A stretch of DNA of 64,000 nt, from assembly GCA_026874595.1 (NCBI GenBank), contig CM049313.1:64298159-64362158 (forward strand). Reading direction: 5' to 3'. The position numbers were made by a program, and so were the translations under genes. The notes beneath the pieces were generated by a model. The model did not search any database. It had not been told where the DNA came from and was given only the letters and a program-made list of their open reading frames with translations. Of the stretch, positions 40,201 to 53,100 are shown in pieces (the stretch's first letter is position 1; the number at the start of each line of letters is the position of its first letter). Origin of the DNA: Sipunculus nudus. Its lineage: Eukaryota; Annelida; Sipuncula; Golfingiida; Sipunculidae.

Positions 40201-41101
40201 TTATCCACTTTAGTATCCTAAAGCTGTCCTATTCTTTTTATTTATTTAAACATTCTTAGGTTGCAAGCTTTATCTTATCCAATTTAAAATCCTCAGGCTG
40301 ATCTATTGTATTCAGATAAATGTTCTCACGCTATTCTATTTGAAACATGTCAGTATCCTTAAGCAGTTCTATTTTTTTTTTTTTAAATCAAACATTCATA
40401 AGTTGTTCCATTTTATCCCATTTAATTTCCTCAGACTTCTATTTTATCCAGATAAATGTGCTGAAGCCATTCTTGTTCATACATGTTAGCATCTATAAAG
40501 TAGTTATATTTTTTTTTATAAAAGTAAACATTCTTGAGTTTTTTTATTTTATCCCATTTAATATCCTGAGACTGTTCTATTATTTCAGATAAATGTTCTG
40601 AAGCTATTCTATTTTATTCATGTTAGTATCCTAAAGCTGTTCTATCTTCTTATTCATTTAAACATTCTTGGGTTGTGCAATTTCATCCATTTTATTGTTA
40701 CATATTCAACATTTGACAAAAGACACTCTGCCATACAAACTATCACTTCAATGAATCAGAAAATTTACACAACACAATACCTCAGTCATACAAACAGATA
40801 CAGAAACACCATTCTCAACTGTTTTGACTCAGACAGTCAAAGCTCTGTTGGGCCTGGTGGCTGTGACCATCTGATTACTATAATCATGTTTGACAGCTCT
40901 ACACCTTCCCATATTGAAAAGATGCCTGTTGCCTGCCAAAAATGACAACCTTTCTTGTACCTGACACATGCAGAAATTTAACTGACTTTGGTGCCTGGTT
41001 TTGGAATTTGTCTTTAAATACACTTTAATGTGACAAGAAGCTGAAGAGTTATCAGCTGTGTTTATAGAGGCTGTTAAGGGTGACATGTTGTTAGAGCATG
41101 A

Positions 41102-41166
<65 letters not shown>

Positions 41167-44100
41167 ACCACATGCACACACACATCTGAATTTTAGGGAA
41201 TTTCTTTAATAGTTACCATATATACTAAATATCCTAGATTATTTAATATTTCCACATTCTGGTTAAAGAAAACACAGCCTCTCACATTGCAAATACAGTT
41301 TATAAATGATTCCCTTTGACAATGAGAAAAAGACAAAAAAAATCATCCAGAATTTGTCCAGTAATCATCCATGATTGATTACCAGGCTCACACGCTTTCA
41401 CTGCCTGACACAACCTTACACATGTGAAATAGACATTTTTATCTGAAAAAGTTTGAACAATAATCAACTTTGTACAGATGGGGCCCACATGAATAAAATT
41501 TCATGTACAGCTTAAATTTTTCTAAATTGGTCAGCCATGCTGAATGTGACTTGATTATGAGCAAATGAGATGAAGTCAACATGGATAAATTTAGTAAATG
41601 TTGTTAAAAGGTATCACCTTGTTAGTGATCACTACATACAGCCCCGATTCCCTTGTTACTCGACATTAGAGCCACTGTAAATCATACATAATGTGTGAAT
41701 ATGTTATAATGGGCAAGAAGAATCTGATACAGGCAGGATTAACATCCAATTATTTGGTCGGTTAAATGAAAACTGTCACCTGTCAAGGCAGATATCATAG
41801 GTCAATTGCCACTGCATTCATTTAAATGTACAGTCACTGTGAAGAATGATTCATATGTACAAGAATTTCTTTCTTATAAAAGAACTTTAATTTAATGTAT
41901 GAAAAACTGGGTGACTTTTTAATGTATCATATGTCACCAGGATGATATACAGTGACACTGCATGCTCACCCCATGTGATAACTATCTGGCTACATGCTCT
42001 GATTAGAGGAAAAAATAATCCCAGACAGCTAGCTGTTCCACAAACCTGGCACACAGGCCACAGTATCACTATCTCATTCTAGGCACTGTATCATGCATGG
42101 TACTATCATCTAAGTATGATGTACAATTATATAAGGTACTTGAATGCATTGATTAAAAGTCACTAGTAAAACAGAAAGTTATTTCATAAAACAGATGACT
42201 GTTTAGGTTTTGAATTATTCATGGAACAAAGCATCCATACATACAAGTAGATACAGATCTTAATACCCATGCCAATATTAAGAGCTATGTACAAAACGAC
42301 ATGTTCCAAGATTTTAAGTAATTATACACATTATGATTCTTTTCTCTTTTTCTCTGAATGCTATATTCAAGATTTTCCCCCAAATCATTTTTATATATAT
42401 ATATTTATCAATATATAAATTATACCATTTCCATTCTCTCATGCAAAACTGTATGCATGCAGAAACATAATGAACCAAAACCTAAACTAAACCTCCAAAT
42501 AAAACTGAACTTTATAATTTTATAATTTACATAACCCCCTCCCCCTTTTTATCAGAAGCAACGTTTTTCTAAGGGCTTCAGACAAAATTATGAGGCCTGG
42601 ACGCCCCCTTTTCCAGACCTGGGAACCTTTTTATAGGGTTTTCATTAGTCCTCCTGGGTTTGACACCCCATTTTCCTAAATCCTGAGATTCCACTGAGCC
42701 TATAATGTACTATACAATTGTGCAAATGTGGCGACCTAATTATAAAGGTTTTATTTTCAAAATAATTTCCTCTTCATGACTATAGCAAATTTGAAACCCT
42801 GGCCAACAAAAACCACAACCACAGTATGTGATTCTAAGGTCATGACACTTGTTAGGGTGGTGTATCTACTAAAACATCAAGGCTGCAGTAATAAACACAG
42901 CCATTAAGTTAATTTATAAGATTAAATTAAAGAACCATGCATTCAGTCTGAGAAGTTGTTATCTGGCATCCATTATCTTTCAAGTACATGTATCTGGCAG
43001 AGATGGATATCGTATTTGTTCAGGGCTTTTCATTCGGCAAATGGCACCCCATCTGCTGTAACAATATTTAAGACATCAGGACGGATTTTTGTATATATTT
43101 TCTCATTGTCTACTGTGCTTATGGTTGTGTGCAGTTGTTTATCTTTATAATTAGTACTAGGATAAAATAACTTAACAATAACAATGTGTTAGGCTACAAT
43201 CACCCCTTATTAACAATCTATTGTTCACACTTAATATCTATTACTACTGTCGCCTTCTTTCATTAATACATTATGATGAAACTAAAACAGAAAGTTGAGG
43301 ATCTATTGTTTTTGGCCCGGTGATAAAGCAATGTTTATTACAGAAATTCTTACATCTTGTGAAAAACTGACTTTGAATGTGTCCACATGCTAAACAATAG
43401 TCTATTATAGGCAGTTCCTTAAAAAGTCAACATGGGCAGAGTGCAACAAACCACAATATCAGTTAATTTAATATTCTGAGCTATCATACAATGTCTATAA
43501 AGTAATTATACATATTCATGATACAACAAGTGACCAATGGACCAAGGTGCTCAGCAGATGAGCACAACCTGTGATGCTGTGATTAATTCAAATCTTCACA
43601 CCAACAAGAAAGGAATCAAACAGTGAAATGAAAAATTAGAGTGAAACTGCTTATGCTGAAGACAATTTTAAACTTTAACTGAATTTCATAATTCACATTT
43701 TCTTGATAACAGCTATAAGGAATTTACTAGGTTAATTAATGTAGGTGGCACAACCAATCTTATGTTTTGAAAAAAATGTTTCAATCAATCATAACATGTT
43801 TTACTCAGATGACCTACAAAAGGCTATTTATAATGAAACTTGTCTTGTGTACCTATCAAGACAAAGACATATGACCAAACCTGAAAGATCCAAAGATCTA
43901 TGACCACACCTAAAACACAATCCACTGAGCAAAGATCTATGACCTCACCTGAAAGACAATCCATTGAGCAAAGATCAATGACCACACCTAAAATACAATC
44001 CACTGAGCAAAGATCTAAGACCACACCAAAAAGAAAATCCGTTGAGCAAAGATCTACGGCCACACCTAAAACACAATCCACTGAGCAAAGATCTATGACC

Positions 44101-47100
44101 ACACCTAATACACAATCCATTAAGCAAAGATCTACCACCATATCCAAAAGACAATCAATTGAACAAATCCTAAGTCATCATTTGTATGATCTGGATTAAA
44201 ACAGTTCAAGGTTATTCTTGCAGCAAAGGTCATGAGATGAATTACCCTAATTTAAATAGACTTCATACTCTGACTTATTTCTGCACCTCTGACTTATATC
44301 TACAAACACACACTTTGAGAAATTCTTAAAATATTTTTTTTAATAAATTCACAGGCAAAAAAGGTTTATAGAAAGAAAAAGAGAGAGAGAAAGAAAGAGA
44401 GAGAAAGAGAGAGAATAAATAAGGTTTCTCAAGGCTGATTTGCTTCGATATATGAGAGAAATGAGTCAGCTGTGCAAACAAGACTGATAAAAGCACTCAA
44501 AACAATAATCCTCATGTTCAGCAATTATTATGTGTAATTATATATTAAATGTAAGATTGTTTTCTGATGGGTCACATCTATATTTCAATTGCCTGAAATT
44601 AATAAATATAAAGCAAACTGGATAGGGTGCTAAAATTATTTATAACCCTACATGCCCATAACTCAGAAAATTCAAAATGCATTATGATTGTTTTTTTTTC
44701 ACATGCTTGATCAACTTTTAACTGGCTGTCAGGTCCATCAGGTTCAAGTCTTTATGTGTTAAGCCATTTTGTATCTCATGTAATTTAAAGAAAAGAAACC
44801 TGTTTAACAGAAATGACTGATAAATGGCATCAGTTGTCGATTTACAACCCCTGCTGCCATCTGTGAGCACACTAACACACTGATTGGCTCAAATTCTTGT
44901 GCAGCCATCTGGTGTTGAAACTACCAACTACCGGGTATGCATCATCTGCTAAATGATAGGAAAAGGGAAATGTCACTCCATTTTTAACTTTTGCCACTCA
45001 GAAGGCCTTTCAGACATACTTGAGACTGACAGATGATACTCCTTCATTTGGCTAGATTTTCTGTGTTGAGACATTCTGCATACCAGGATATATACCCCTT
45101 TCAAAACAATAACATGATCAGTAATTATCATAGCTTCAGTCTTCAAATTCCATTTAGTTTCTAGCTATTTAAGAAATATGAACAGAGCAAATGATGAAAT
45201 ATGTTGCCTGAAAATATAAGCCTTAAGGACTTCATGTTTTCTACACACAAAATAATCAACAAACCTTAGATGTTATATTGTACTCCAGCAAAAGTCTGTG
45301 GCTTTGTGTAAATTCATTATTTAGAATTTGCAGTGACCAAACATGACTTTAGAAGCTTTAGCTGTGGAATCAAATGCCTAAACCTGGCATGTATTTCACC
45401 AGTAAGGAACTCAACTTATTATTCTGGTCTTATAGCATCTGCCTAACAAAGAAAGAACAATGCAAATACTGAAATAGCACTCAGTGAAGCGCACACCTCA
45501 ACACCTCAACCCCTGCAAAAAAATCAATTCCATCTGCCACTTATAATATCTATAAACCAATTTCAATTGACTGAGGTCTACCCTGGCCAAGCATTAGCTT
45601 TGTGAACTTTTTATAACAGGTAACTGGCATTACTTGTTGCCTGTTCAACCCAGCAAGAATTATTATCAGGTTACATATATAAACTTATTTATTTTATATG
45701 GATTGTACAAATAGTTATTATAACTAATTGAGGCACTCTAAATGGCTCAGATGCTGACATTCAGTAGTCTGTAGGGGTGGAGGAAACCAGAGAACCAGGA
45801 GAAAACCACCAACCTTGGGTGGCCAACTATAACTCACTCTCATGGCCACACCTGGGATCAAACCCGGGTCCCCAGTGTAGGCAGCCAAGCCTTTACCCCC
45901 TTAACTGTCCTGGCCCTTAGGTTACCACAGCAGAAGGATCAGTGCTTAAATACAGTGAAAAATGCCCTTGCAGGGAGCAGATCAGATGTTATAATTAGAA
46001 TCTTAATGGATCCAACCCTTGGTCTAGATCTGCACTGAGATTTAATTGATTCTTCACTAGTAAATTTCCCACCCCTACAAAAAAAATAATCAAAATCAAT
46101 TCAGTTTTTGTGTAGCCTCAATTACAAACAAACCATAAAAAACAACCAATTAAACATGGGTGACAACACGTCCTCCCTGACACAGGTAAGGAGCTCTGAG
46201 GGCACCCAACAGTTTCATGGAAATCGGTTCTGTAGTTTTTGTGTAATCCTGCTAACAACCACACCAACAACCAAACTGAGGAAAAAAACATAACCTCCTT
46301 AGCAGCACTATCAAGAGTACGAATGAGAACCACTCACTCATAAGCTTCTGCTGGTCTTCTTCGTCTGCTGCTGATCGGTCTGTGGTGTCTAGTTTCTGTA
46401 CCTTCAGGAATTCTTTAAGTTCTTCTGCCCTTGTCATCCATTTATTCACCTGTCATAAAGATTTAACATGAACCACAGGTTATATTCAACCACAGGGATC
46501 AAAACTGTATTCTTTCAACTGGTCCAATTATTGCATTTTCAAATTATAAATCAATAAATCCTGCTGCCTACTTTAGTTTACCATGTGAATATTTCCTGGG
46601 CATGTTTTTCCATTCTTTGACCTAAAGTTGGTATTTTTATGTTTTGGCATATTTTGGTGCTATGGTTCACAATTCTGTGATTGAGACAAATGAAACTAAG
46701 AAAATATTTCAGATCTGCAGTTAAACCCTAATATGCTCACTTTCTGAATGTATGATATCCGTCTATAAACAAATGCATATTTTACAAAGGCTATAAAATG
46801 TTGATACAGGTTTTGTTATTTGAGAGATGCCCTTTATTATAACTGAGTTGTATTTCAGAGCCTTTTGGCTACCAGCTTCTGTTCACAACAAACCAAACAC
46901 CTCACAAAAATGCATCTCTGCTTCCTCTGTGGATTTGCTGGTGGTAGTATGTGATAAGTATAGCTCTGGTGGACAAACAGCCTTAGCTTAACTTATTGAC
47001 ATATTAATTTTTAGTTCCCTTGTTGAAAAACAAGTCTGTTTTACCTCTCTAAAGAAAACTATACTCTGTTCAACCAAACTGTATCCACATGTTTTTTTAG

Positions 47101-50100
47101 ATATTTTTCATAAAAGTTTTTATTTTTAAATAATTTCCCTGAAACTCCATTTGAAAGGGACAACCTAATATATGACATTTCAGAATATTAGAATAAATGT
47201 CCAGTTTATGTTTATCAACTATTTTGTCATTTCAGTGATCTAGGTAGATCAGATGTTTCCCTGCAATAGTAGCCATCCTTGTTTTAGCAGGGTTTTTTAT
47301 ACAGTGTTTACATTACATATCATCAAATCAGCAGCTGTTAATTGAATTTGTTTTTGCATGTGACTAATGAATTTGTTGTAAAATGTAGATTGATTTCTCA
47401 TACTTTTAAATAATTCTGTTTCTAAATAAGATGTAAGTTAGGTATATATTTACCTCGTTGAAAATTAGATCCTTCAATCATCTATCTACACTATCATTTA
47501 CTCCCTTGAAATGTCACTCATTAAAATTTTCATAGCCAAATACAAGTGGCTAATGTGTGAAACTTACTTCTCTTTGCAAAATGCCCTTCCTGACTGTCAT
47601 TCTTTCATCTGAAACACATGAAGGCCAAAAAATATTGAAATCTATTCAGCCACAAGATTTCTAAGTTTGAAAAATTACAGGGGATAATGCTGGAACTGTC
47701 ATCATCAAGTGATATTAGACTACTGGTAATACCCCAACATTTGATGCTATTTTTATAAAACACCTTTCTGGCATAACTCCTGCTGAGGTATAGTATACTG
47801 GAAAAAGAGGTTGTTAGATTTGATTTTTGAAATTTTAACTTAATTGTTAAAAATTACATTTCTTACAGTTGTGGAAAATCTGATGTTATATGACATGAGA
47901 ATGAATCAGGTGCTTACTACCAATGAATTACCATAGTATAAGTGTTCTGCAGCCACATGTCATCTAATGGCCACACCCCTTGTTAAATACCTGGAAAGAC
48001 CCTTCACTTAAGTAAAATTATCCAAAATCTTATTTAATGGCTGCACCACATTCTCACAGAGTTCCTTTGCCGTGTGGTATATGCCGGGAACATAGATGCA
48101 GAAAAACTCAAAGCTCCACAGTGGATGTCAGTCATGGCTGAGTCTTCAATCAGTCTTCATGGCTCTTGTCCACACATTCAACAGCTGAATATTTGCTATA
48201 AATTGCAATTTTTCAAATGTGAGCTGATCCTTTACTAATTTACTTATCCTTTACTGCTGCAGTCAATTCTATCTAAGATAGTTCTATCTATCAGTTCAGA
48301 TATTAATATATTCCCTTGAAAATTACTGATGGCCCCCTGAACCCATTTTAACACCTTGAGTCTAAACCAACCTATGGATATTATCTGACTCAGCATTTTT
48401 AAACCAGTGTTTAATATATACTGACAGTTTTAAGGGCTTTGACATAACTTACTTTTTAATAGCACCAGCAGAGATTCTATAGCCTTTTCATACCCTTTCT
48501 GGGCTTCTTCATAATTTTCTTTCCGCTCCTGTTGTTTAAAATAAAGTGATAAAAAAGAATGAGTAACTGATCAGATCTTCAAAAGATGAGATTATTAATC
48601 AAATCATACCAGTTTAAAACTAGAATACATGTATTTGACAAGCAACTACATGTAGTTGACAAGCAACTACATGTATCCGCCAAAATCAGTGTAGGCTGAA
48701 GTGAGGCATGGATTGAGTGGTAAGGGGAAACACAGTGAGGTGTGTTGCATATTAGCATGGATGTCTGCAGCCGAAATGTGTATGTAGGTTGAGCCACCTA
48801 CCACAAAATCCAGAAAGCTGTCCAAGTAGTATACATATGCCAAATTTTGGGCAGATAAGTCAAACCACTACACTTATATGAGTGATTTTATCCCACAGCA
48901 GACAAACAGAAGGACTTGTGCGAAAATGGCGGCAGGTGGCGCCACCAATTTTGTGTATAATAAAGAGCTATGTGAGTTCTATACACATGCAAAATTTCAG
49001 GGGGATATGTCCAACAAGTCCTGAGATATAAGCATGGATGTCTGCAGCGTGAACGTGAATGTAGGTGGCGCCACCTGTCATAAAATCAAGAAAGCTATCC
49101 TGGATGTATACCCAAGCCAAATTTCAGGTGAATTAGTCAAACCACTGCAGAGACGTGAGTGATTTTAACCCAAGGCAGATGAACAGATGGACGCTGTGCA
49201 AACATGGTTGCAGGAGGTGCCACCATTTTTTGTTTATGTTATAAAGCAATCCAAGGGCTATATTTGTACAAAATTTTATTCCTGATTGGTCAAATGAGTC
49301 CGAAGATATGTAGGTTAATGTGTCAAAACAGACACAGAGTTGGAGGCTGGGCAGAGAGGAAAGGTCAGAAGTCAACGCAAATTAGTTAGGCACCAGTTCA
49401 CATGTGACCTGATAATTGGTGTAAGTTTTGGGAAAATCAGTCCAGTAGTCTCGTGGGAGTTCTCCGGAAACAAACATGGCAGCGGAGGTGGAACCTGGTC
49501 AAAAACATAGTATCCGCAAAACTTCGTTTTGGCGGGTACAATTAACTAAAGCAAAAATCATGCACCTGCCCATAGAAAACAACAAAGTAAAGTCTGTAGT
49601 ATCCAATGTTTGTTCAATTGCAACATGGATTCTTAAATTTGAAGTTGCTTTATTTGTATGAAATTTGCACTGTCAGATTAAAACGAAAGACCTCCTTAGT
49701 CACAGACAGAAGGAAGGACACAAAGTAAAAGTTATAAGTTAAAGTTGAAGTATCCTTCCCAATAACTGGCTCAGAAGACTTTACATACAATGAACTTCCC
49801 AGTGTTGCTACAGGTTTTTAAGACCCTAGGATCTAGCTTACACTACCACGCTCCACATAAACGCTCCACATAAAGTAGTGACATAAACAGAGTGACATCA
49901 GGGGTGGATTTAGGGGGGTTGCAGGGGGCGTGGCCCCCCCCCCCCCCTTTTTTGACCTTACCAAAATTATATGGGGAAAAAACTCAAAGAGTACTCCGTC
50001 ACACTTTAAGTTTTAATGTATATCTTGCTTTATAATGCATTTAAGCTGCCCCAGATTGCTTTTTTCTAACAATCATAAAAATTTGATTTAATAATTAATT

Positions 50101-53100
50101 CCATACATTACTGATCATACGAAATTGGACAGGTCAAATCAATTATGATAAAAAATAACCTATTATTAACCTAAGAATTAATCAGCACAACACCAACACA
50201 CGGCCATTATCATTTCTGAATATATACACGTTTTTTAATGACAATAAATGACTGTGTCTAGAGTGGTCTGAAATTGTGTGGTTTGACATACAGTGGCTGC
50301 TTTCTCATTTGGGAGGGTTTTTAATTTGCAATTTTTGTGAAAGGGAAATAATCACAAAAAAAAACCTTCGTGAATAAGACCCCTCATCTAGGTATGAAAG
50401 ACCATTTATAATACAGTGGAACCCCACAATTATGACCACCCTGGGGACTGAGCAAAGTGGTCGTAATTTGGGGGGTGGTCGTATTTGTGAAACTCTTACC
50501 ATGGTCGCATATAACATGCTAATATTTAATGTGTATCAGAGTTTATCTATTGAATATCTTTAATGTGAAATATAACAAAATATTTTACTTAGCGGAGGAC
50601 CCTTATTATGAATTTTTTGTGTGTGTGTAGCTGAACATATTTATTCATGATAAAAATTAATATACATGTACACATACGTAGTGACTAATGATTAACAAAT
50701 AATAACACTAAGGCAATACAATTACTACCTACTAAATGCATTTTGAACATAATATGTGGCTGTCATATATTTAGCCTTCCGCTTGAGTATATATTGCGTG
50801 CACTTGAGTTTTCCCGACCCTAAACTGCTGAGACATTTGGTGCTGACTGCGCGTGGTGTTGCCACTTTGATTAACGCCACTTTATCCTTCAAGGAGAGCT
50901 CTTTCAGAGGCATGGTTGCCTAACAGCAAGCAATTTAAGTGCAAACTTAACCAGTAGAGAAATAAACTGACAACGATCTATCAGAAAAGGCAAGTTAATG
51001 TGATAGATTTCCCCCCCATGCAAGCTTTATATATACATTTTACTGACTGCTGAATACTCAAGTGTCAGTAAGGTATGAACACATTTAGGACTATCTAGGT
51101 CGTTATATTTTACCAATGAGGATTGAACAATATGTGATGAGTTGAAATATTAAGCCCGCAACCTCACACTTAGGGTAGCTGTAATTCAGGTGATCACTGA
51201 GGGGCAATTAGCATCTTACCCCAGGTCAGACCGGCTCATTAAGTAATCAGGCTTATGGTTACCCTCTTTGATCTAAAACCTACACCTCAATGAGTCTCAG
51301 CAAAGACATCAAGTCGGGAAGATATGAGGGACCAGATTAACACTCGGGTTAAGAAACCTTGTTATCCGCTTTGATCTTTCATTAAGGCGCCTGTGACAAG
51401 ATGCAGCCATTGACTCATGACAAATGTTGTTTCAGTACTTCTCGGCGGTGGTGCATTAGTGGGGTCGCATTAGCGCTGGGGCCAGGAAATCTGGTCATAA
51501 TTCTGAATTCAGGGTGGTTGTAATTTTTAAACATAAATAAACTAAAAAAAACTCGGGACCAAGCAAAATGGTCATAATTGTGGGGTGGTCGCAATTGTGG
51601 GGTGGTCGCAAGGTGGGGTTCCAATGTATAATCAAAATGGAATTTTATGTATTTTATCCACCAGACTTTGTCAGTAGGTTTTAATTTTGAAAGGCAAAAT
51701 ATTGATATTATGATTAAAATTATACATTTTTTGTTACCTGTAAATAATAAAATAGATAATATAGATAATATCAAATCTTCCATTTTATCTGCATATCAGT
51801 GACAAGAATTTCTACTCTTTCTTTGGGTCCTCTGCAAACTGTTAAGACCAAGAACATACATATTAAATATCTGATGAATGTGCTATGTGTAGGTATGATC
51901 TAGAAAATAGATCCCTCATAAAATAATGAAAAAGTGAAAATTTCAAAGTATTAGCCTCACGAATATGAAGGCAACCACAGTAGGTCTTAACGTGGAACAA
52001 TCTGAGGACTCCAAGCATTGACACTAATTATGACAACTCGCCTGTATCTGAGCCGCATATGCTAGTCTGAGGGCCTTCTTGAAGTCTTCTGTATAATCTG
52101 ATTCACTACCTGAAATTACAAAGGTATCAGCATGTTATAAACAAGGGGCCAGAGGCACAAACATAGTCTCCAAGCATATGTAACTAAGAAAGTGTTACCA
52201 GTGATGGGGCGGGAAGCAAGGACAAATGGACAAACGGACAGACAGACCTGAACCATTTTAGAAGTCCTCCCTCCTTAAGGCGGGGGGGGGGGGGGGGACT
52301 TATAATAACTGCCTCCACCAGGAGGGTAAGCATTCATCCCCGTTTGTGTGTGTTTGTGTGTATGTTTGTGAACAATGTTTGTTTGTCTGTGTGATTGTTC
52401 ACAATATAACTCATGCAATCTTGAATGGAATCTCGTAAAATTTTAAATGAAGAATCCATAGAATACAGATTTTTAGTAGTACACAATTCTAGTATTCTTG
52501 ATTTTATGTGTATATTATGTATGCTTTAATACATAATATAGTTCAATGTGGCAAATAATTACCCCAAAACTCAGAGAAAACTGACCTTATTCTGTTCGAA
52601 CTGATCCTGTTGATGGTGCAGTTGTGGCACATTAATTTAAACTGTATTAACCAATATAAAATATATGTTTTGTTACCAGAACACAGAGAAATGGCTGGCT
52701 TCAGGGTACAGAAGGATGTTTTAACCCTTAGCTTAGGTAATACTGGCCACCATGACACAATTTCAGGTTTCCAAAGATTTTGCCATGACATTCTAGGATT
52801 TTGTAGGTCTAAAAGTTACAATGTGTGCTCTCAGACGGCTAACTGACGGAGGCCCAAATCTTATTGTCCAATGTTATAGATGACCCTTAGCCACTGGAGC
52901 TAAAGCAGGGTTACCAGCAACCAACTCTGAAAAAATTCCCTGAGGTTTCCTGACTGTCAGTTTGTTTTGGAGGAATTAATCATCACCAAAATTTTAAATT
53001 CGGTCTTAAAAAACTTCATTTTACAGCTAACCAAACTCAAAACTTCATTGGAAATATATTTGGAACACAAGAGTCATACATTTGATCCTGAATTCCCAAA

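Larger units (their letters stand above)
31205..46337 (-). other. Last ULK3 intron, about 15.1 kb, repeat-filled
   Basis: Bounded by donor ATGA|GTGAGT at 46337 and acceptor TTGCAG at 31205. It holds the dispersed and tandem repeats listed separately for 33.0-46.3 kb. Frames up to 110 codons (for example 32081-32413 plus) look accidental. No second gene was found nested in it. Confidence 0.7.

Noticed and set aside
40829-41185. 118-codon minus frame with an Arg-Glu run
   Set aside because: The run is the (CT)n microsatellite read in frame.
45840-45890. Functional tRNA gene
   Set aside because: Only a box-B/T-arm-like part is present, with no cloverleaf. It is better explained as a SINE head.
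46252-46333. Extension of the ULK3 frame past the exon end ([12 protein letters not shown]...)
   Set aside because: A consensus donor (ATGA|GTGAGT) precedes it, the residues match no ULK3 protein, and the true C-terminus is found at 31204-31185.
51415-51783. 122-codon minus frame
   Set aside because: It crosses the right terminus of the Tigger element into flanking DNA. The known transposase fragment is in another frame further in.
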